NCBI RefSeq assembly: GCF_017168195.1
Contig: NZ_JADNYL010000002.1
Span: 124,001-188,000 of the forward strand
From: Thalassotalea sp. G2M2-11
GTDB lineage: Bacteria > Pseudomonadota > Gammaproteobacteria > Enterobacterales > Alteromonadaceae
Reading direction: 5' to 3'
DNA: 64,000 nucleotides
A model generated the notes under the pieces. That model saw only the letters and a list, made by a program, of their open reading frames with translations, was not told the DNA's origin and did not search any database. The translations under genes and the position numbers were made by a program. Below, in pieces: positions 37,645 through 47,680 of the stretch. Numbering within the stretch: the stretch's first letter is position 1; every line of letters begins with the position of its first letter.

Positions 37645-38628
37645 GTGCTGCTCTCGATATTGTTTAGGTGTTTGACCAAGCCAACGTTTAAACGCTCGTT
37701 GAAACGAACTTTGCTCTGAAAAGCCCAGCATTTGTGAAATGTAAATAATTTTAGTGTTAGTGTTAGTTAAGTAACTAATGGCAAGCTCTTTTCGAATCGT
37801 ATCAACCAGACTACTAAACGTTAACTGATGATCGCTTAATTTTCTTTGCAAAGTTCTCACACTCATTTGCAACGATTGCGCAGCATCTTCAATTTCAGGC
37901 ACCCCTAATGGAAGTTGATTCCGAATAAATTCGGTAATAATTTCAACGGGTGATGATTCAATTAAGCTATTTACTGTTTTCGCAGCATGTGCACACAATA
38001 AATCATTCACTTCAGGGTTGTATTTAGTTAAAGGAATATCTAGCACAGACAGCTCTACTTCAATCCCATCAAAATCACTGTCAAACACCACATCACAATT
38101 AAAATATCTTTGATAAGCACTTAGCTCTGTTTGACAGCTATGACTAAAATAAATACAACGCGGACGAAAGCTCTGATTACATAACTGCTGAGCCATGGTT
38201 GCCCAGCCAGTGATAATTTCTTCCACAGTATGATGACTGCAGCGATAGGCAGGCAACCATTTTAAGACCATGACGTCTTGTTTGAATTCCTGCAAAGGCG
38301 TGCCTAAATTTCCCACTAAGCCCTGAAACTTTCGCTGATTTAACAAGGCAGCTTTTAACGTCGGTGATGTATAAGCAATATAACCTAATATGCCCCAGCG
38401 ATCTGGTTCTATCGCTTGGCCAAACTCAAACCCAATGGCACGTTTGTGCAATGATTTTTCCGCATAATGATATAAACGCTCATATTCACTGGTATTAATT
38501 AACTTATTGGCTAAATTTAATTGTGACTCAGATAAATGAACCTGCGCTAATAACGTGACACGATCCATCCCTTGTTTAGTCAAAAAATTAATCAAGGATT
38601 TAACGGTATCAACAGAAACTTTAGCCAT
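37642..38628 (-). CDS. AraC-family transcriptional regulator with AraC_binding_2-like N-terminal domain
   Basis: 328 residues. The N-terminal part (FLTKQGMDRVTLLAQVHLSE, then GILGYIAYTSPTLKAAL) matches the ligand-sensing domain seen in OruR/ArgR-like AraC regulators (PF12625 type). The C-terminus has both HTH motifs (EIEDAAQSLQMSVRTLQRKL and ISQMLGFSEQSSFQRAFKRW). It lies 108 bases upstream of and in line with the BASS operon, making it the likely activator. Its effector may be the substrate of that operon. Confidence 0.9.
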   Translation of the reverse strand: MAKVSVDTVKSLINFLTKQGMDRVTLLAQVHLSESQLNLANKLINTSEYERLYHYAEKSLHKRAIGFEFGQAIEPDRWGILGYIAYTSPTLKAALLNQRKFQGLVGNLGTPLQEFKQDVMVLKWLPAYRCSHHTVEEIITGWATMAQQLCNQSFRPRCIYFSHSCQTELSAYQRYFNCDVVFDSDFDGIEVELSVLDIPLTKYNPEVNDLLCAHAAKTVNSLIESSPVEIITEFIRNQLPLGVPEIEDAAQSLQMSVRTLQRKLSDHQLTFSSLVDTIRKELAISYLTNTNTKIIYISQMLGFSEQSSFQRAFKRWLGQTPKQYREQH

Positions 38629-38793
38629 ATCATTTGAGCAATGAGAATAAATAGAGCTTCATTATAAGATGATGTCTGCAGTGAAGTAAAAACATTAAAA
38701 ACCTAGTGTACGCCATTTTAGTGTGCTGAAATTATGCGAGTACGATTAGCCGATAATATCGCTATAAGAAATAACTAACAAAGTGGAAAAAAT

Positions 38794-39288
38794 ATGACTG
38801 AATCTAATGTTCAACGCCAAGGGGGATGTTCCTGTGGTTATATACGTTATCAAATCGCTCAAGAGCCTTTGATCACCCATTGCTGCCATTGTCGCTACTG
38901 CCAGCGACAAACGGGTACCGCCTTTGCGTTAAATGCTTTATTTGACGCAAATAAAGTAAGCTTACTAGAAGGGTCGGTTGAAGAGATCATGACAGACTCA
39001 CCTAGCGGGAGAGGACAAAACATTGCTAGGTGTCCAAAATGTCATATTGCGCTATGGAGTAACTACTTTATGGGTGGCATCAAACAAGGCATTCGGTTTA
39101 TCCGTGTCGGCACCTTAGATGAGCCCGACCAACTTCCACCAGATGTTCATATATATACTTCAACTAAACAGCCTTGGGTACAACTGCCTGACTCTGCCGC
39201 TATTTTTGAACGGTTTTATGACTTTGAAAAGGTATGGAGCAAAGAAAATAATGCCGTGAGAAAAGCAATGTTGGCGAAAGTGAAGTAA
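38794..39288 (+). CDS. GFA-family (CENP-V fold) zinc protein
   Basis: 164 residues. Cysteine pattern of the glutathione-dependent formaldehyde-activating/GFA fold: GGCSCGYIRY, HCCHCRYCQRQTGTAF and RCPKCHIALWS, together two zinc sites. The C-terminal half has TLDEPDQLPPDVHIYTSTKQ, also typical. Despite the name, most members have unproven function and few act on S-hydroxymethylglutathione. It is divergent from the AraC gene and followed by a terminator. Confidence 0.88.
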   Translation: MTESNVQRQGGCSCGYIRYQIAQEPLITHCCHCRYCQRQTGTAFALNALFDANKVSLLEGSVEEIMTDSPSGRGQNIARCPKCHIALWSNYFMGGIKQGIRFIRVGTLDEPDQLPPDVHIYTSTKQPWVQLPDSAAIFERFYDFEKVWSKENNAVRKAMLAKVK

Positions 39289-39317
39289 TTAATACACTTA
39301 CCTTCCTAAAATAACAG

Positions 39318-39349
39318 AAAAAAGGGCTGTATCTCTACAGCCCTTTTTT
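39318..39349. terminator. Bidirectional terminator between GFA gene and tRNA-Leu
   Basis: Stem AAAAAGGGCTGTA / TACAGCCCTTTTT with loop TCTC and T runs on both strands; it ends the plus-strand GFA gene and probably the minus-strand secG-tRNA transcript. Confidence 0.88.
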
Positions 39350-39354
39350 ATAGT

Positions 39355-39439
39355 TGGTGCGGAAAGCGGGACTTGAACCCGCACGGCCGAAGCCACCACC
39401 CCCTCAAGATGGCGTGTCTACCAATTCCACCACTTCCGC
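39355..39439 (-). tRNA. tRNA-Leu (anticodon GAG)
   Basis: 85 bases with the CCA end encoded. The acceptor stem GCGGAAG pairs with the 3' TTTCCGC (one G-U); the discriminator base is A. The anticodon loop TTGAGGG gives GAG, within stem CCATC/GGTGG. There is a long class II variable arm (around GGCTTCGGCC) and the T-arm GGTTCAAGTCC. It follows secG directly, the same arrangement as secG-leuU in E. coli. Confidence 0.96.
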
Positions 39440-39458
39440 AAATTTTTATCTCGCCAAA

Positions 39459-39854
39459 TTAGTTAGGTACATCACCCTCTGATTTTGGCTTAGTTTCCGT
39501 TGATGCTGGTACATCAGTATTTTCTGAAGCTGGTTCTGCGCTTGTTGCTGCAGGCACTTCAGCAGGAATGCTTTGCTCAACAGGAACAGATAAATCATCA
39601 AATTCATTGCCAGATTTCACGCGATTAGCTGTCAGGTTACCTAACACTAAGCTAATCACAAAAAATGCAATTGCTAACCAAGTTGTTGCCTTGGTTAAAA
39701 AGTTACCCGAACCACTAGAACCAAAAATTGTTGCTGACGAACCTGCGCCAAATGAAGCGCCCATATCAGCGCCCTTGCCTTGTTGGATCAGCACTAAACC
39801 GATCAAACACAACGCAACAATTAAATATACGACAATTAATACTTGATACAACAT
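39459..39854 (-). CDS. secG: Preprotein translocase subunit SecG
   Basis: 131 residues. Two membrane helices (LIVVYLIVALCLIGLVLI and the one around WLAIAFFVISLVLGN) flank the conserved GKGADMGASFGAGSSATIFG loop. The C-terminal tail of about 50 residues is rich in Pro, Glu, Ser and Thr and varies in the family. It joins SecYE to improve export. The start overlaps the tpiA stop by one base, and tRNA-Leu follows. Confidence 0.96.
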   Translation of the reverse strand: MLYQVLIVVYLIVALCLIGLVLIQQGKGADMGASFGAGSSATIFGSSGSGNFLTKATTWLAIAFFVISLVLGNLTANRVKSGNEFDDLSVPVEQSIPAEVPAATSAEPASENTDVPASTETKPKSEGDVPN

Positions 39855-40627
39855 TATTGATACCCTTTAGCTGTCGAACAAATCACTTTAAATTCGTCGA
39901 CCTTTAAACTCGCACCGCCAATTAACCCACCGTCAATATCCGCTTGTGCAAGCAATTGTTCACAATTAGCGGCATTCATACTACCGCCATATAATAATGG
40001 CACTTTATTCGCCACATCGGTTTGCTTCATCGCTAAAAATTCACGAATAAACTGATGTGTTTCTTGCGCCATTTCCGGAGATGCTGTTTTACCTGTACCA
40101 ATCGCCCACACGGGTTCATAAGCAATAACAACATCTAAAAATTTTTCTATGCCAATTTCATCTATCACTGGCTGTAACTGAGCAGACAACACCTGATTGG
40201 TTTGACCACTTTCTCGCTCAGACTCGCTCTCACCAATACAAATAATTGGCGTCAAGTCTGCTTCAAGCGCAACAGCTACTTTCTGTGCAACAAGTGTTGA
40301 TGTTTCATTGTAATAGCTACGACGTTCAGAATGGCCAATAATAACATAATTTACGCCACTTTCTTTCAACATTTGTGTTGAAACTTCACCTGTATATGCA
40401 CCACTTTGATGTTCACTTACATTTTGGGCGCCAAGTTGAATCCTACTTTGTAAGTTTTCATCTTGCGCTGCATAGGTAAATGCAGTTAAAAAAGGAAAGC
40501 TAGGACAAACAACAACGTTAACATTATCAGCGAGTTGTACTTGATTCAATCCACTCACCATTTCGCTTATTAGAGACAAACTGCCGTTCATCTTCCAATT
40601 TGCTGCAATTATAGATTGTCTTTTCAT
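39854..40627 (-). CDS. tpiA: Triosephosphate isomerase
   Basis: Interconverts dihydroxyacetone phosphate and glyceraldehyde-3-phosphate. 257 residues: AANWKMNGS with the active-site Lys, GHSERR with the electrophilic His, AYEPVWAIGTGKTA with the catalytic Glu and mobile loop 6, and the phosphate-binding LYGGSMNAAN. AGGAAAG precedes the ATG. Placement between glmM and secG is the arrangement seen in Pseudomonas and Shewanella rather than E. coli. Confidence 0.97.
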   Translation of the reverse strand: MKRQSIIAANWKMNGSLSLISEMVSGLNQVQLADNVNVVVCPSFPFLTAFTYAAQDENLQSRIQLGAQNVSEHQSGAYTGEVSTQMLKESGVNYVIIGHSERRSYYNETSTLVAQKVAVALEADLTPIICIGESESERESGQTNQVLSAQLQPVIDEIGIEKFLDVVIAYEPVWAIGTGKTASPEMAQETHQFIREFLAMKQTDVANKVPLLYGGSMNAANCEQLLAQADIDGGLIGGASLKVDEFKVICSTAKGYQ

Positions 40628-40724
40628 TTATCTTTCCTAAATCAAAGCGGCGAGATATTAACTAACCTGTGCTAAAGATACAAGTGTTTCGCCAAAGTTA
40701 TGAATCATTTGCTCAATATTCAGC

Positions 40725-42065
40725 CTATTCGCATGCTTTTTTAACCGCATCAGCAATTTCATGCGCAAGATTTGTCACTTCTTGTTCATCCGGACCTTCT
40801 ACCATCACACGAATTAACGGTTCAGTCCCAGACTTTCTTAACAGCACACGACCTCGCCCAGTAAGTTTTTCATTAACCGCGTGGACTGATGACATAACAT
40901 TGTCTGCTGATAATGGATCATTGTCACCTGAAAAACGCACGTTTACTAATACTTGCGGTAACTTAGTCATGCCTTGACGCAATTCATATAAAGTTTTTTT
41001 GTTGGCACAAATTGCCGTTAATACATTTAAGGCCGCAATGATACCGTCACCGGTAGAAGTATGATTAAGGTTGATCACGTGACCTGAGTTTTCAGCACCT
41101 AATTGCCAACCATTTTGCTTTAACATTTCCATGACATAGCGATCGCCAACTTTGCTGCGAGCAAATGGTATACCCATATCGGCTAATGCCAATTCTAAGC
41201 CCATATTACTCATTAAGGTGCCAACAACACCGCCTCGTATCGTGCCTGATTTTAAATCATTTTGTGCGATGACATACACACATTCATCACCATCAACCAC
41301 ATAGCCAGTATGATCGACCATCATTAAACGATCACCATCACCGTCTAATGCAATACCAAGATCCGCTTGATGCTCAACCACCGCTTCACTGATCGCTTGC
41401 ATTGAAGTTGCGCCACAGCCATCATTAATATTAGTACCATTAGGGGATGTACCTATTTCGATAACTTCAGCACCTAACTCTCTAAACACATTCGGCGCAA
41501 TATGATAGGTTGCGCCATGAGCACAATCGACCACTATTTTAATACCAGTTAATGAATACTGGCTGGGAAAATTACTTTTACAAAATTCAATATAACGACC
41601 AGCAGCATCATCAATACGATTGGCTTTCCCCAACTGTGCGGATTCAACACAGCCCATATTTTTATCGAGCTCAGCCTCAATAGCTAATTCCACTTCATCT
41701 GGTAATTTTTGACCATCTTGAGAGAAAAACTTGATGCCATTATCAAAATAAGGATTATGCGATGCACTGATCACAATGCCCGCTTCCGCTCTAAAGGTCT
41801 TAGTTAAATAAGCAATACCTGGCGTAGGCATAGGCCCTAATAAACCAATATCAACACCCGCAGCAGAAAAGCCAGCTTCAAGTGCAGATTCAAGCATATA
41901 ACCGGAAATTCGAGTATCTTTGCCTATTAAGACTTTTTTAGTGCCTTGAGCAGCCAACACCTTACCCGCGGCAAAACCTAATCTCATCACAAATTCTGGC
42001 GTTATCGGGTATTGTCCTACTAATCCTCGAACCCCATCGGTACCAAAATACTTTCGTTCAGCCAT
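40725..42065 (-). CDS. glmM: Phosphoglucosamine mutase
   Basis: Converts glucosamine-6-phosphate to glucosamine-1-phosphate for peptidoglycan and LPS. 446 residues: starts [20 protein letters not shown], phosphoserine loop [17 protein letters not shown], metal loop [11 protein letters not shown], substrate loop GDGIIAAL with SGHV before it, and phosphate-binding [15 protein letters not shown]. It follows folP by 7 bases, as in most gammaproteobacteria. Confidence 0.98.
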   Translation of the reverse strand: MAERKYFGTDGVRGLVGQYPITPEFVMRLGFAAGKVLAAQGTKKVLIGKDTRISGYMLESALEAGFSAAGVDIGLLGPMPTPGIAYLTKTFRAEAGIVISASHNPYFDNGIKFFSQDGQKLPDEVELAIEAELDKNMGCVESAQLGKANRIDDAAGRYIEFCKSNFPSQYSLTGIKIVVDCAHGATYHIAPNVFRELGAEVIEIGTSPNGTNINDGCGATSMQAISEAVVEHQADLGIALDGDGDRLMMVDHTGYVVDGDECVYVIAQNDLKSGTIRGGVVGTLMSNMGLELALADMGIPFARSKVGDRYVMEMLKQNGWQLGAENSGHVINLNHTSTGDGIIAALNVLTAICANKKTLYELRQGMTKLPQVLVNVRFSGDNDPLSADNVMSSVHAVNEKLTGRGRVLLRKSGTEPLIRVMVEGPDEQEVTNLAHEIADAVKKACE

Positions 42066-42072
42066 GTTGAAT

Positions 42073-42939
42073 TTATCCTTTTTTACTTATTTTATTATCA
42101 TCTGAGCGGCATGCTTCAGTGAAACTTAATACTTTTAACGCATCCATAGTTTCTTTAACGTCATGCACTCGAATAATTGAAGCGCCATGCTGCACAGCTA
42201 AAATAGCTGTGGTAATGCTTCCGGTTAATCGCTCTGCCACTTCTCTGTTTAATAAATTACCTATCATAGATTTTCGTGATGTGCCCGATAAAATGGGTAG
42301 CCCTAAGGCTTGAAAATCATTCAAACGTGCGAGCAGCTGATAGTTCTGTGCTAATGTTTTACCAAAACCAAAACCAGGATCAAGAATTAACCGCTCTTTT
42401 GCTATACCTGCCCGCTGGCACGTTTCGATACGTTCAGTAAAAAATTGCAGCACATCATTAATCACATCATCGTATTGCGGGTTTGTTTGCATTGTACGAG
42501 GCAAGCCCTGCATATGCATTAAACACACTGGCAAATTTGATTGCGCCACAACATCTAAACACCCTTCGTTTTGTAACGCTCTGACATCATTAATTAAATC
42601 AACCCCATGGGCAATAGCCTCTTTCATGACACCAGCTTTACTGGTATCAATTGATACGGCAACATCAAAACGTTGCTTGATCGCTTCAATAATAGGCATT
42701 GTGCGTTCAAGTTCATCCTTTAGAACAACGTCTGCTGCTCCAGGCCGAGTTGATTCGCCGCCAATATCGACAATACTGGCACCATCAATGATCATTTGCT
42801 CTACTTGGAATAAAGCATCACCTAAGTGGAAAAACTTCCCACCGTCAGAAAAAGAGTCGGGAGTGACATTTAATATTCCCATGATTTGAATATCAGTAGG
42901 ATTTAAAGACACTTGGCTTGGGCTAGTTAAAATATTCAC
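42073..42939 (-). CDS. folP: Dihydropteroate synthase
   Basis: Joins p-aminobenzoate to dihydropterin pyrophosphate in folate synthesis; the sulfonamide target. 288 residues: [50 protein letters not shown] and the terminal [14 protein letters not shown] are all in place. It lies between ftsH, from which it is separated by a terminator, and glmM. An internal promoter at about 42.95 kb is likely. Confidence 0.97.
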   Translation of the reverse strand: MNILTSPSQVSLNPTDIQIMGILNVTPDSFSDGGKFFHLGDALFQVEQMIIDGASIVDIGGESTRPGAADVVLKDELERTMPIIEAIKQRFDVAVSIDTSKAGVMKEAIAHGVDLINDVRALQNEGCLDVVAQSNLPVCLMHMQGLPRTMQTNPQYDDVINDVLQFFTERIETCQRAGIAKERLILDPGFGFGKTLAQNYQLLARLNDFQALGLPILSGTSRKSMIGNLLNREVAERLTGSITTAILAVQHGASIIRVHDVKETMDALKVLSFTEACRSDDNKISKKG

Positions 42940-42981
42940 AATACGATTATTATTATTTTTCTATCAAACAGGAAGAGATAA

Positions 42982-43010
42982 AATAAAGCCCCGAATTTCG
43001 AGGCTTTATT
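42982..43010 (-). terminator. Terminator after ftsH
   Basis: AATAAAGCCTCG / CGGGGCTTTATT-type stem (one G-U pair) with a short AAAT-region loop, then TTTTATC on the minus strand. It separates ftsH from folP-glmM. Confidence 0.75.
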
Positions 43011-43016
43011 AGGTAG

Positions 43017-44951
43017 TTACTTAGCCGGCATATCGTTCGGCTTATTCAAATCAGGCTCAACCTCTTTATCGTCTTTTGTTGCCCCTGCTTTAGGTGGCTC
43101 ATTAGAGTCTGAGTTATCACCATGAAAATCTGCTGGTGGACGAACTTCACGACGCGCCATTAAATCATCAATTTGTAACGCGTCAATGGTTTCATAATGC
43201 ATCAAGGCGTCTTTCATCGCATGCAAAATATCCATATTATCTTTAAGGATCTTCTCTGCACGTTGATAGTTACGGTTGATAAATTCTTTAATTTCTTCAT
43301 CAATCGCTTGCGCGGTTTCATCAGACATATGCAATGATTTAGCAGAAGTACGACCTAAAAACACTTCGCCTTCTTCTTCAGCAAACAACATCGGACCCAT
43401 TTTTTCAGATAAGCCCCATTGCGTTACCATCTTACGCGCTAAGTTAGTCGCACGTTCAATATCATTTGAAGCGCCTGTCGATACTTTATCAGGTCCATAA
43501 ATAATTTCTTCGGCAATACGACCACCGTATAACGAAGAGATATTACTTTCTAAATGCTGCTTAGAGTGGCTGAACCTATCTTGCTCCGGCAAGTACATAG
43601 TCACACCTAACGCACGTCCACGCGGAATAATAGACACTTTATAAACAGGATCATGCTCTGGCACTAAGCGACCAACAATGGCGTGACCTGCTTCATGATA
43701 GGCAGTCATTTCTTTTTCTTCATCGCTCATCACCATGGATTTACGTTCAGCACCCATCAAGATCTTATCTTTTGCTTTTTCAAATTCTTCCATTGAGACT
43801 AGTCGACGTGAAGAACGTGCCGCAAATAATGCAGCCTCATTAACTAAGTTAGCTAAATCAGCACCCGAAAAACCAGGCGTACCACGAGCAATCACCGATG
43901 CTTTAACATCATCACCTAATGGCACTTTGCGCATATGCACTTTTAAAATCTGCTCACGACCACGAATATCGGGTAGTCCTACCGTCACTTGACGGTCAAA
44001 ACGTCCAGGACGAAGTAATGCGGGATCTAATACGTCTGGGCGGTTTGTTGCAGCAATGACAATCACTCCTTCATTACCTTCAAAACCATCCATTTCAACT
44101 AACATTTGGTTGAGTGTTTGTTCTCGCTCGTCATGACCACCACCTAAACCAGCACCACGTTGACGGCCAACAGCATCTATCTCATCTATGAAAATAATAC
44201 AAGGCGCTGATTTTTTTGCTTGTTCAAACATATCACGTACACGTGACGCACCAACACCAACAAACATTTCAACGAAATCAGAACCAGAGATAGTGAAAAA
44301 TGGCACTTTCGCTTCACCAGCGATCGCTTTCGCTAAGAGCGTTTTACCTGTACCAGGTTGACCCACCATTAGTACACCAGAAGGAATACGACCGCCCAGT
44401 TTTTGAAACCTTGATGGATCTTTAAGGTAATCAACTAACTCAGACACTTCTTCTTTTGCTTCATCGCAACCTGCTACATCAGCAAACGTGGTTTTAACTT
44501 GGTCTTCACTTAACAAGCGCGCTTTAGACTTACCAAAAGACATGGCACCTTTTCCGCCGCCACCTTGCATTTGACGCATAAAGAAGATCCATACGCCAAT
44601 AAGTAAAATCATTGGGAACCAAGAGATAAAAATAGTGGTTAAGAAGCTAGTTTCTTCAGGCAACTCCCCCGAAGCATTGACACCTTGCTTAACAAGGTCA
44701 TTAATTAAATCGCGATCATAACCGCCAGGGATAACTGCAACAAAGTTTTCGCCACTGCGTTTGACACCACTGATGACACCATTACGATCAACACTAACTT
44801 CTCGTACTTGACCTTGACGCACATCCTGAATAAAACGCGTGTAATCCAACTGTTGCTCATTGCCACCACCCGGAGTAAAACTCTGAAATACTGACATTAA
44901 TACTACGGCTATTACTAACCATAAAATAAGATTTTTTGCCATATCGCTCAA
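43017..44951 (-). CDS. ftsH: ATP-dependent zinc metalloprotease FtsH
   Basis: 644 residues. An N-terminal membrane helix ([18 protein letters not shown]), a small periplasmic domain and a second helix ([20 protein letters not shown]) precede the AAA module: Walker [14 protein letters not shown], Walker [12 protein letters not shown], pore motif FVEMFVGVG and the SRH region [19 protein letters not shown]. The protease zinc site is HEAGH. It degrades misassembled membrane proteins, LpxC and sigma-32 in E. coli. It follows rlmE in the usual operon. Confidence 0.98.
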   Translation of the reverse strand: MSDMAKNLILWLVIAVVLMSVFQSFTPGGGNEQQLDYTRFIQDVRQGQVREVSVDRNGVISGVKRSGENFVAVIPGGYDRDLINDLVKQGVNASGELPEETSFLTTIFISWFPMILLIGVWIFFMRQMQGGGGKGAMSFGKSKARLLSEDQVKTTFADVAGCDEAKEEVSELVDYLKDPSRFQKLGGRIPSGVLMVGQPGTGKTLLAKAIAGEAKVPFFTISGSDFVEMFVGVGASRVRDMFEQAKKSAPCIIFIDEIDAVGRQRGAGLGGGHDEREQTLNQMLVEMDGFEGNEGVIVIAATNRPDVLDPALLRPGRFDRQVTVGLPDIRGREQILKVHMRKVPLGDDVKASVIARGTPGFSGADLANLVNEAALFAARSSRRLVSMEEFEKAKDKILMGAERKSMVMSDEEKEMTAYHEAGHAIVGRLVPEHDPVYKVSIIPRGRALGVTMYLPEQDRFSHSKQHLESNISSLYGGRIAEEIIYGPDKVSTGASNDIERATNLARKMVTQWGLSEKMGPMLFAEEEGEVFLGRTSAKSLHMSDETAQAIDEEIKEFINRNYQRAEKILKDNMDILHAMKDALMHYETIDALQIDDLMARREVRPPADFHGDNSDSNEPPKAGATKDDKEVEPDLNKPNDMPAK

Positions 44952-45041
44952 CTTAATGACCTCTTGATAAATTTTGCATATTAATTAAACCGAGCATTAC
45001 CGTTTAATTTTACGCACTTAAAATACTACTTACCTAATTTA

Positions 45042-45671
45042 CTACAATTTGAACCCAGTAGCCACTAGATATACTTCTCTTGATCGTGCACGAGAAGAAT
45101 TAGGTTTACGGGTTTTCACTACTTTAAATACAGACCTAACTTCTTTCATAAATTGTTCAAAACCTTCACCTTGAAACACTTTAACAACAAAAGCACCATT
45201 TTTCTTCAATACCTGATGACACATATCCAGAGCTAATTCAACTAAATACATGCTACGAGCAGAATCTGCACTATCATTGCCGGTAAAGTTAGCCGCCATG
45301 TCTGACATTACCACATCTATATTTTTACCGTCGATACGAGTTAATAATGCCTCCAGTACCGCTTCTTCTCTAAAATCACCTTGTAAAAAATCGACACCAG
45401 CAATAGGATCCATCGATAAAATATCACAGGCGACAACTTGGCCTTTATCACCAACCGCCTTCACCGCATATTCAGACCACCCACCAGGAGCGGCCCCTAA
45501 GTCGACCACTTTCATACCCGGCTTGATCAGCTTGTCTTTATTGTTAATTTCTTCAATTTTAAAAACAGCACGCGAACGTAGACCTAACTTTTGAGCCTTT
45601 TTAACATACTCATCTTCAAAGTGCTCTTGCATCCACTTATGACTACTATTGCTTAACTTCTTTTTACTCAT
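45042..45671 (-). CDS. rlmE: 23S rRNA 2'-O-ribose U2552 methyltransferase RlmE (RrmJ/FtsJ)
   Basis: 209 residues. SAM-binding [15 protein letters not shown], catalytic-tetrad segments ([12 protein letters not shown] Lys, VMSDMAAN Asp, [11 protein letters not shown] Lys and the final [13 protein letters not shown]-type Glu). It modifies the A-loop of 23S rRNA in 50S assembly. First gene of rlmE-ftsH, with a credible promoter upstream. It is divergent from yhbY, as in E. coli. Confidence 0.97.
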   Translation of the reverse strand: MSKKKLSNSSHKWMQEHFEDEYVKKAQKLGLRSRAVFKIEEINNKDKLIKPGMKVVDLGAAPGGWSEYAVKAVGDKGQVVACDILSMDPIAGVDFLQGDFREEAVLEALLTRIDGKNIDVVMSDMAANFTGNDSADSARSMYLVELALDMCHQVLKKNGAFVVKVFQGEGFEQFMKEVRSVFKVVKTRKPNSSRARSREVYLVATGFKL

Positions 45672-45713
45672 TTATTCAATAACTCAAGACTCAAAACAAC
45701 ACAAAACGCTGGT

Positions 45714-45742
45714 CTTATACGCAGGTTTTATTAGTATTACAA
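45714..45742 (-). promoter_or_regulatory. Predicted sigma-70-like promoter for rlmE-ftsH
   Basis: On the minus strand: -35 TTGTAA (45742-45737), 17-base spacer, -10 TATAAG (45719-45714), about 40 bases before the rlmE start. In E. coli this operon also has a heat-shock promoter, which I could not identify here. Confidence 0.55.
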
Positions 45743-45796
45743 ACAAGATGAGGGTAAAATAGATGAATTCAAGCTAACTTGTAACGAAATTTATCT

Positions 45797-46093
45797 ATGA
45801 GTCTAAATAAAAAACAAATTCAGTACCTTAAAGGTCTGGCCCACTCACTCAAACCTATTGTACTGTTAGGTAACAATGGCTTAACTGAAGCCGTTGTCGC
45901 AGAAATAGATTTTGCCTTAAATCATCACGAATTAATCAAAATTAAAATTCCTACCGACGATAGAGAAACCAAACAACTTATTGTTGATGCGATATGTCGT
46001 GAAACCGAAGCAACAAAAGTACAAGTAATTGGTAAAACGCTAATACTTTATCGCCAGTCAGAAGAAAAGAAAATTTCTATCCCGAAATTATAA
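45797..46093 (+). CDS. yhbY: YhbY-family RNA-binding (CRM domain) protein
   Basis: 98 residues forming one CRM domain: LNKKQIQYLKGLAHSLKPIV, LLGNNGLTEAVVAEID with the GxxG loop (here GNNG), and ELIKIKIPTDDRETKQ. It associates with pre-50S ribosomal particles in E. coli. It is divergent from rlmE, a conserved arrangement, and is followed by a strong terminator. Confidence 0.95.
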   Translation: MSLNKKQIQYLKGLAHSLKPIVLLGNNGLTEAVVAEIDFALNHHELIKIKIPTDDRETKQLIVDAICRETEATKVQVIGKTLILYRQSEEKKISIPKL

Positions 46094-46105
46094 TGGCAAC
46101 TTCAC

Positions 46106-46143
46106 AAAAAAGCCGACAGAAATAAACATCTGTCGGCTTTTTT
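46106..46143. terminator. Bidirectional terminator after yhbY
   Basis: Stem AAAAAAGCCGACAGA-type left arm with matching TCTGTCGGCTTTTTT right arm, 8-base loop; sits between convergent yhbY and the DUF3192 lipoprotein. Confidence 0.88.
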
Positions 46144-46162
46144 TCATCAAACGCTCAAATAG

Positions 46163-46543
46163 TTAGCTACCTATATTACGAGAAAAATCACCACCACGGC
46201 CCGTATCTTGTAACGCACCATCGACAAAATATAAATAGGTACATTCATCTCGAGTGGTTAAACCATCTTTGTGTACGCGATGCGTGCGATAAAATAATAC
46301 TTGTATACGCTGACCATCTTTGAGATAGCTTTCGGTAAAATCGGAGACACCTAGTTGGCTCGTTACATCAGTATAACTAGACTGAAGCGGTATACGCGCT
46401 ATTTTCTTACGATTAAGATATTCTCTGTCATCATAATCACTCGAGACAAAATGATCATCATCACCACCTACCGAGACCACACAACCAGTTAACGATAATG
46501 CCATAGGTGCAACAACTAAAAGAGTTAATAGAGATTTTTTCAT
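46163..46543 (-). CDS. DUF3192 lipoprotein
   Basis: 126 residues with signal MKKSLLTLLVVAPMALSLTG and lipobox LTGC, so lipid-anchored. The mature part shares IQVLFYRTHRVHKDGLTTRD and the following EC.YLYF with the protein at 52614-53060. That paralogue has the same SxVxxxLGxxD-like region (VTSQLGVSDFTE). The fold resembles SmpA/OmlA (BamE-like) domains in length and layout, but that is a loose impression. Function unknown. Confidence 0.8.
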   Translation of the reverse strand: MKKSLLTLLVVAPMALSLTGCVVSVGGDDDHFVSSDYDDREYLNRKKIARIPLQSSYTDVTSQLGVSDFTESYLKDGQRIQVLFYRTHRVHKDGLTTRDECTYLYFVDGALQDTGRGGDFSRNIGS

Positions 46544-46716
46544 ATGCTTTCCATTTGTGAAAATTATTGTTCTGCAACTGAATAAGCAAAAGTTAATCCA
46601 AAAACGTTAATCAATTGTTTTATATGCATTTAGTTTAGATTAGCTGCAATTTACACAAGACATGTTTTGTATTATTCGCTAAAATATAGCTTAATTGCAA
46701 AAGTGAATTAACCAAT

Positions 46717-47037
46717 ATGACCATCAAAGACGAAATTTTAATCGCAGCCAATCAACTCGCTAATCAAGGGCAAAAACCAACGGTAGCCTTGATCAAAACT
46801 AAACTTTCCCAAAGTATACCTTTGCCTCAAATCATTGGGGTATTAAAATCATGGCAACATCAGCCTGACTTTACCGCTTTAGAGAAAGACGCTAAAACAG
46901 TGGTGAAGCAAGGACATGATAAAACCCCATCAGAACAGGAAGTTCAACAACAGATTGAACAAGCTATTTTACCATTAAAAGCAGAAATCAATGAACTTAA
47001 AGCACTTATCCAGCAATTACTTGATAAAAACAGCTAA
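46717..47037 (+). CDS. Small protein with KfrA_N-like DNA-binding start and coiled-coil tail
   Basis: 106 residues, soluble. The first 50 (EILIAANQLANQGQKPTVAL, then IKTKLSQSIPLPQIIGVLKS) follow the 'A...L...G..PT...I...L' pattern of the KfrA N-terminal DNA-binding domain. The last 35 residues form a heptad-like helix (IEQAILPLKAEINELKALIQ). A nucleoid or regulatory role is possible. It converges on syd with a 6-base gap and no visible terminator. Recognition is by pattern only. Confidence 0.6.
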   Translation: MTIKDEILIAANQLANQGQKPTVALIKTKLSQSIPLPQIIGVLKSWQHQPDFTALEKDAKTVVKQGHDKTPSEQEVQQQIEQAILPLKAEINELKALIQQLLDKNS

Positions 47038-47043
47038 TGAGTC

Positions 47044-47616
47044 TTATTCCGCCTCGAGGTAAATATCAGGTTGCACCATTTGAATAAATTCAATTAAAGA
47101 GTTAGCAATTTTCTTATGTGGTTGACAGCCAGCTTTTTCTGCCCAAACAGCGCCAGTATTATTATCGATAGATAACATAATATTATCGTCATCAGTCACC
47201 GCAAAAAACAACGTAATATCTTGTTTGAGTTTCTGTTTCATTAACACATGACCAATAATATTTTGTTGCAGTCTTGCAAAATCATCTTCACTCCAGGCGA
47301 ATAACAGTTGTAGATGACCATGCTCACAAGTAACCGGTAAGCTTTCACTTAAAATCACGTTAAAATATGCTTTATAAGAAGGATGTAAGCTGAGCCCTAA
47401 GGCGTTCTCTACATTTTCAAAAGAAAGTTTTTGTGTTAACGGCACCGGCAACCACTGCATGAATTGATGATCAAATTGGCCCTGTAAGCAGGGAGAAGGC
47501 CATTGTTCATCAACTTCAACCAGCGGCAAATGCCCTAATGCAGCTTGATACTGTTGAACATATGATTGACTCAACCGAACAATTGATTCGGCTAAGTCAC
47601 TGTTTGATGATTTCAT
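47044..47616 (-). CDS. syd: SecY-interacting protein Syd
   Basis: 190 residues. Family landmarks are LVEVDEQWPSPCLQG near the N-terminus, ALGLSLHPSYKAYFNVILSE, and VDDDN/SIDNNTGAVWAEKAG-like C-terminal segments. In E. coli Syd binds the cytoplasmic face of SecY and may check translocon integrity. It is divergent from queF across 64 bases, the same pairing as in E. coli. Confidence 0.93.
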   Translation of the reverse strand: MKSSNSDLAESIVRLSQSYVQQYQAALGHLPLVEVDEQWPSPCLQGQFDHQFMQWLPVPLTQKLSFENVENALGLSLHPSYKAYFNVILSESLPVTCEHGHLQLLFAWSEDDFARLQQNIIGHVLMKQKLKQDITLFFAVTDDDNIMLSIDNNTGAVWAEKAGCQPHKKIANSLIEFIQMVQPDIYLEAE

Positions 47617-47680
47617 CTCGGGTAAAAATCCTTTAAAATATTACTAATTTGACGACTATAGAGCATCACAACAGCTAGCC

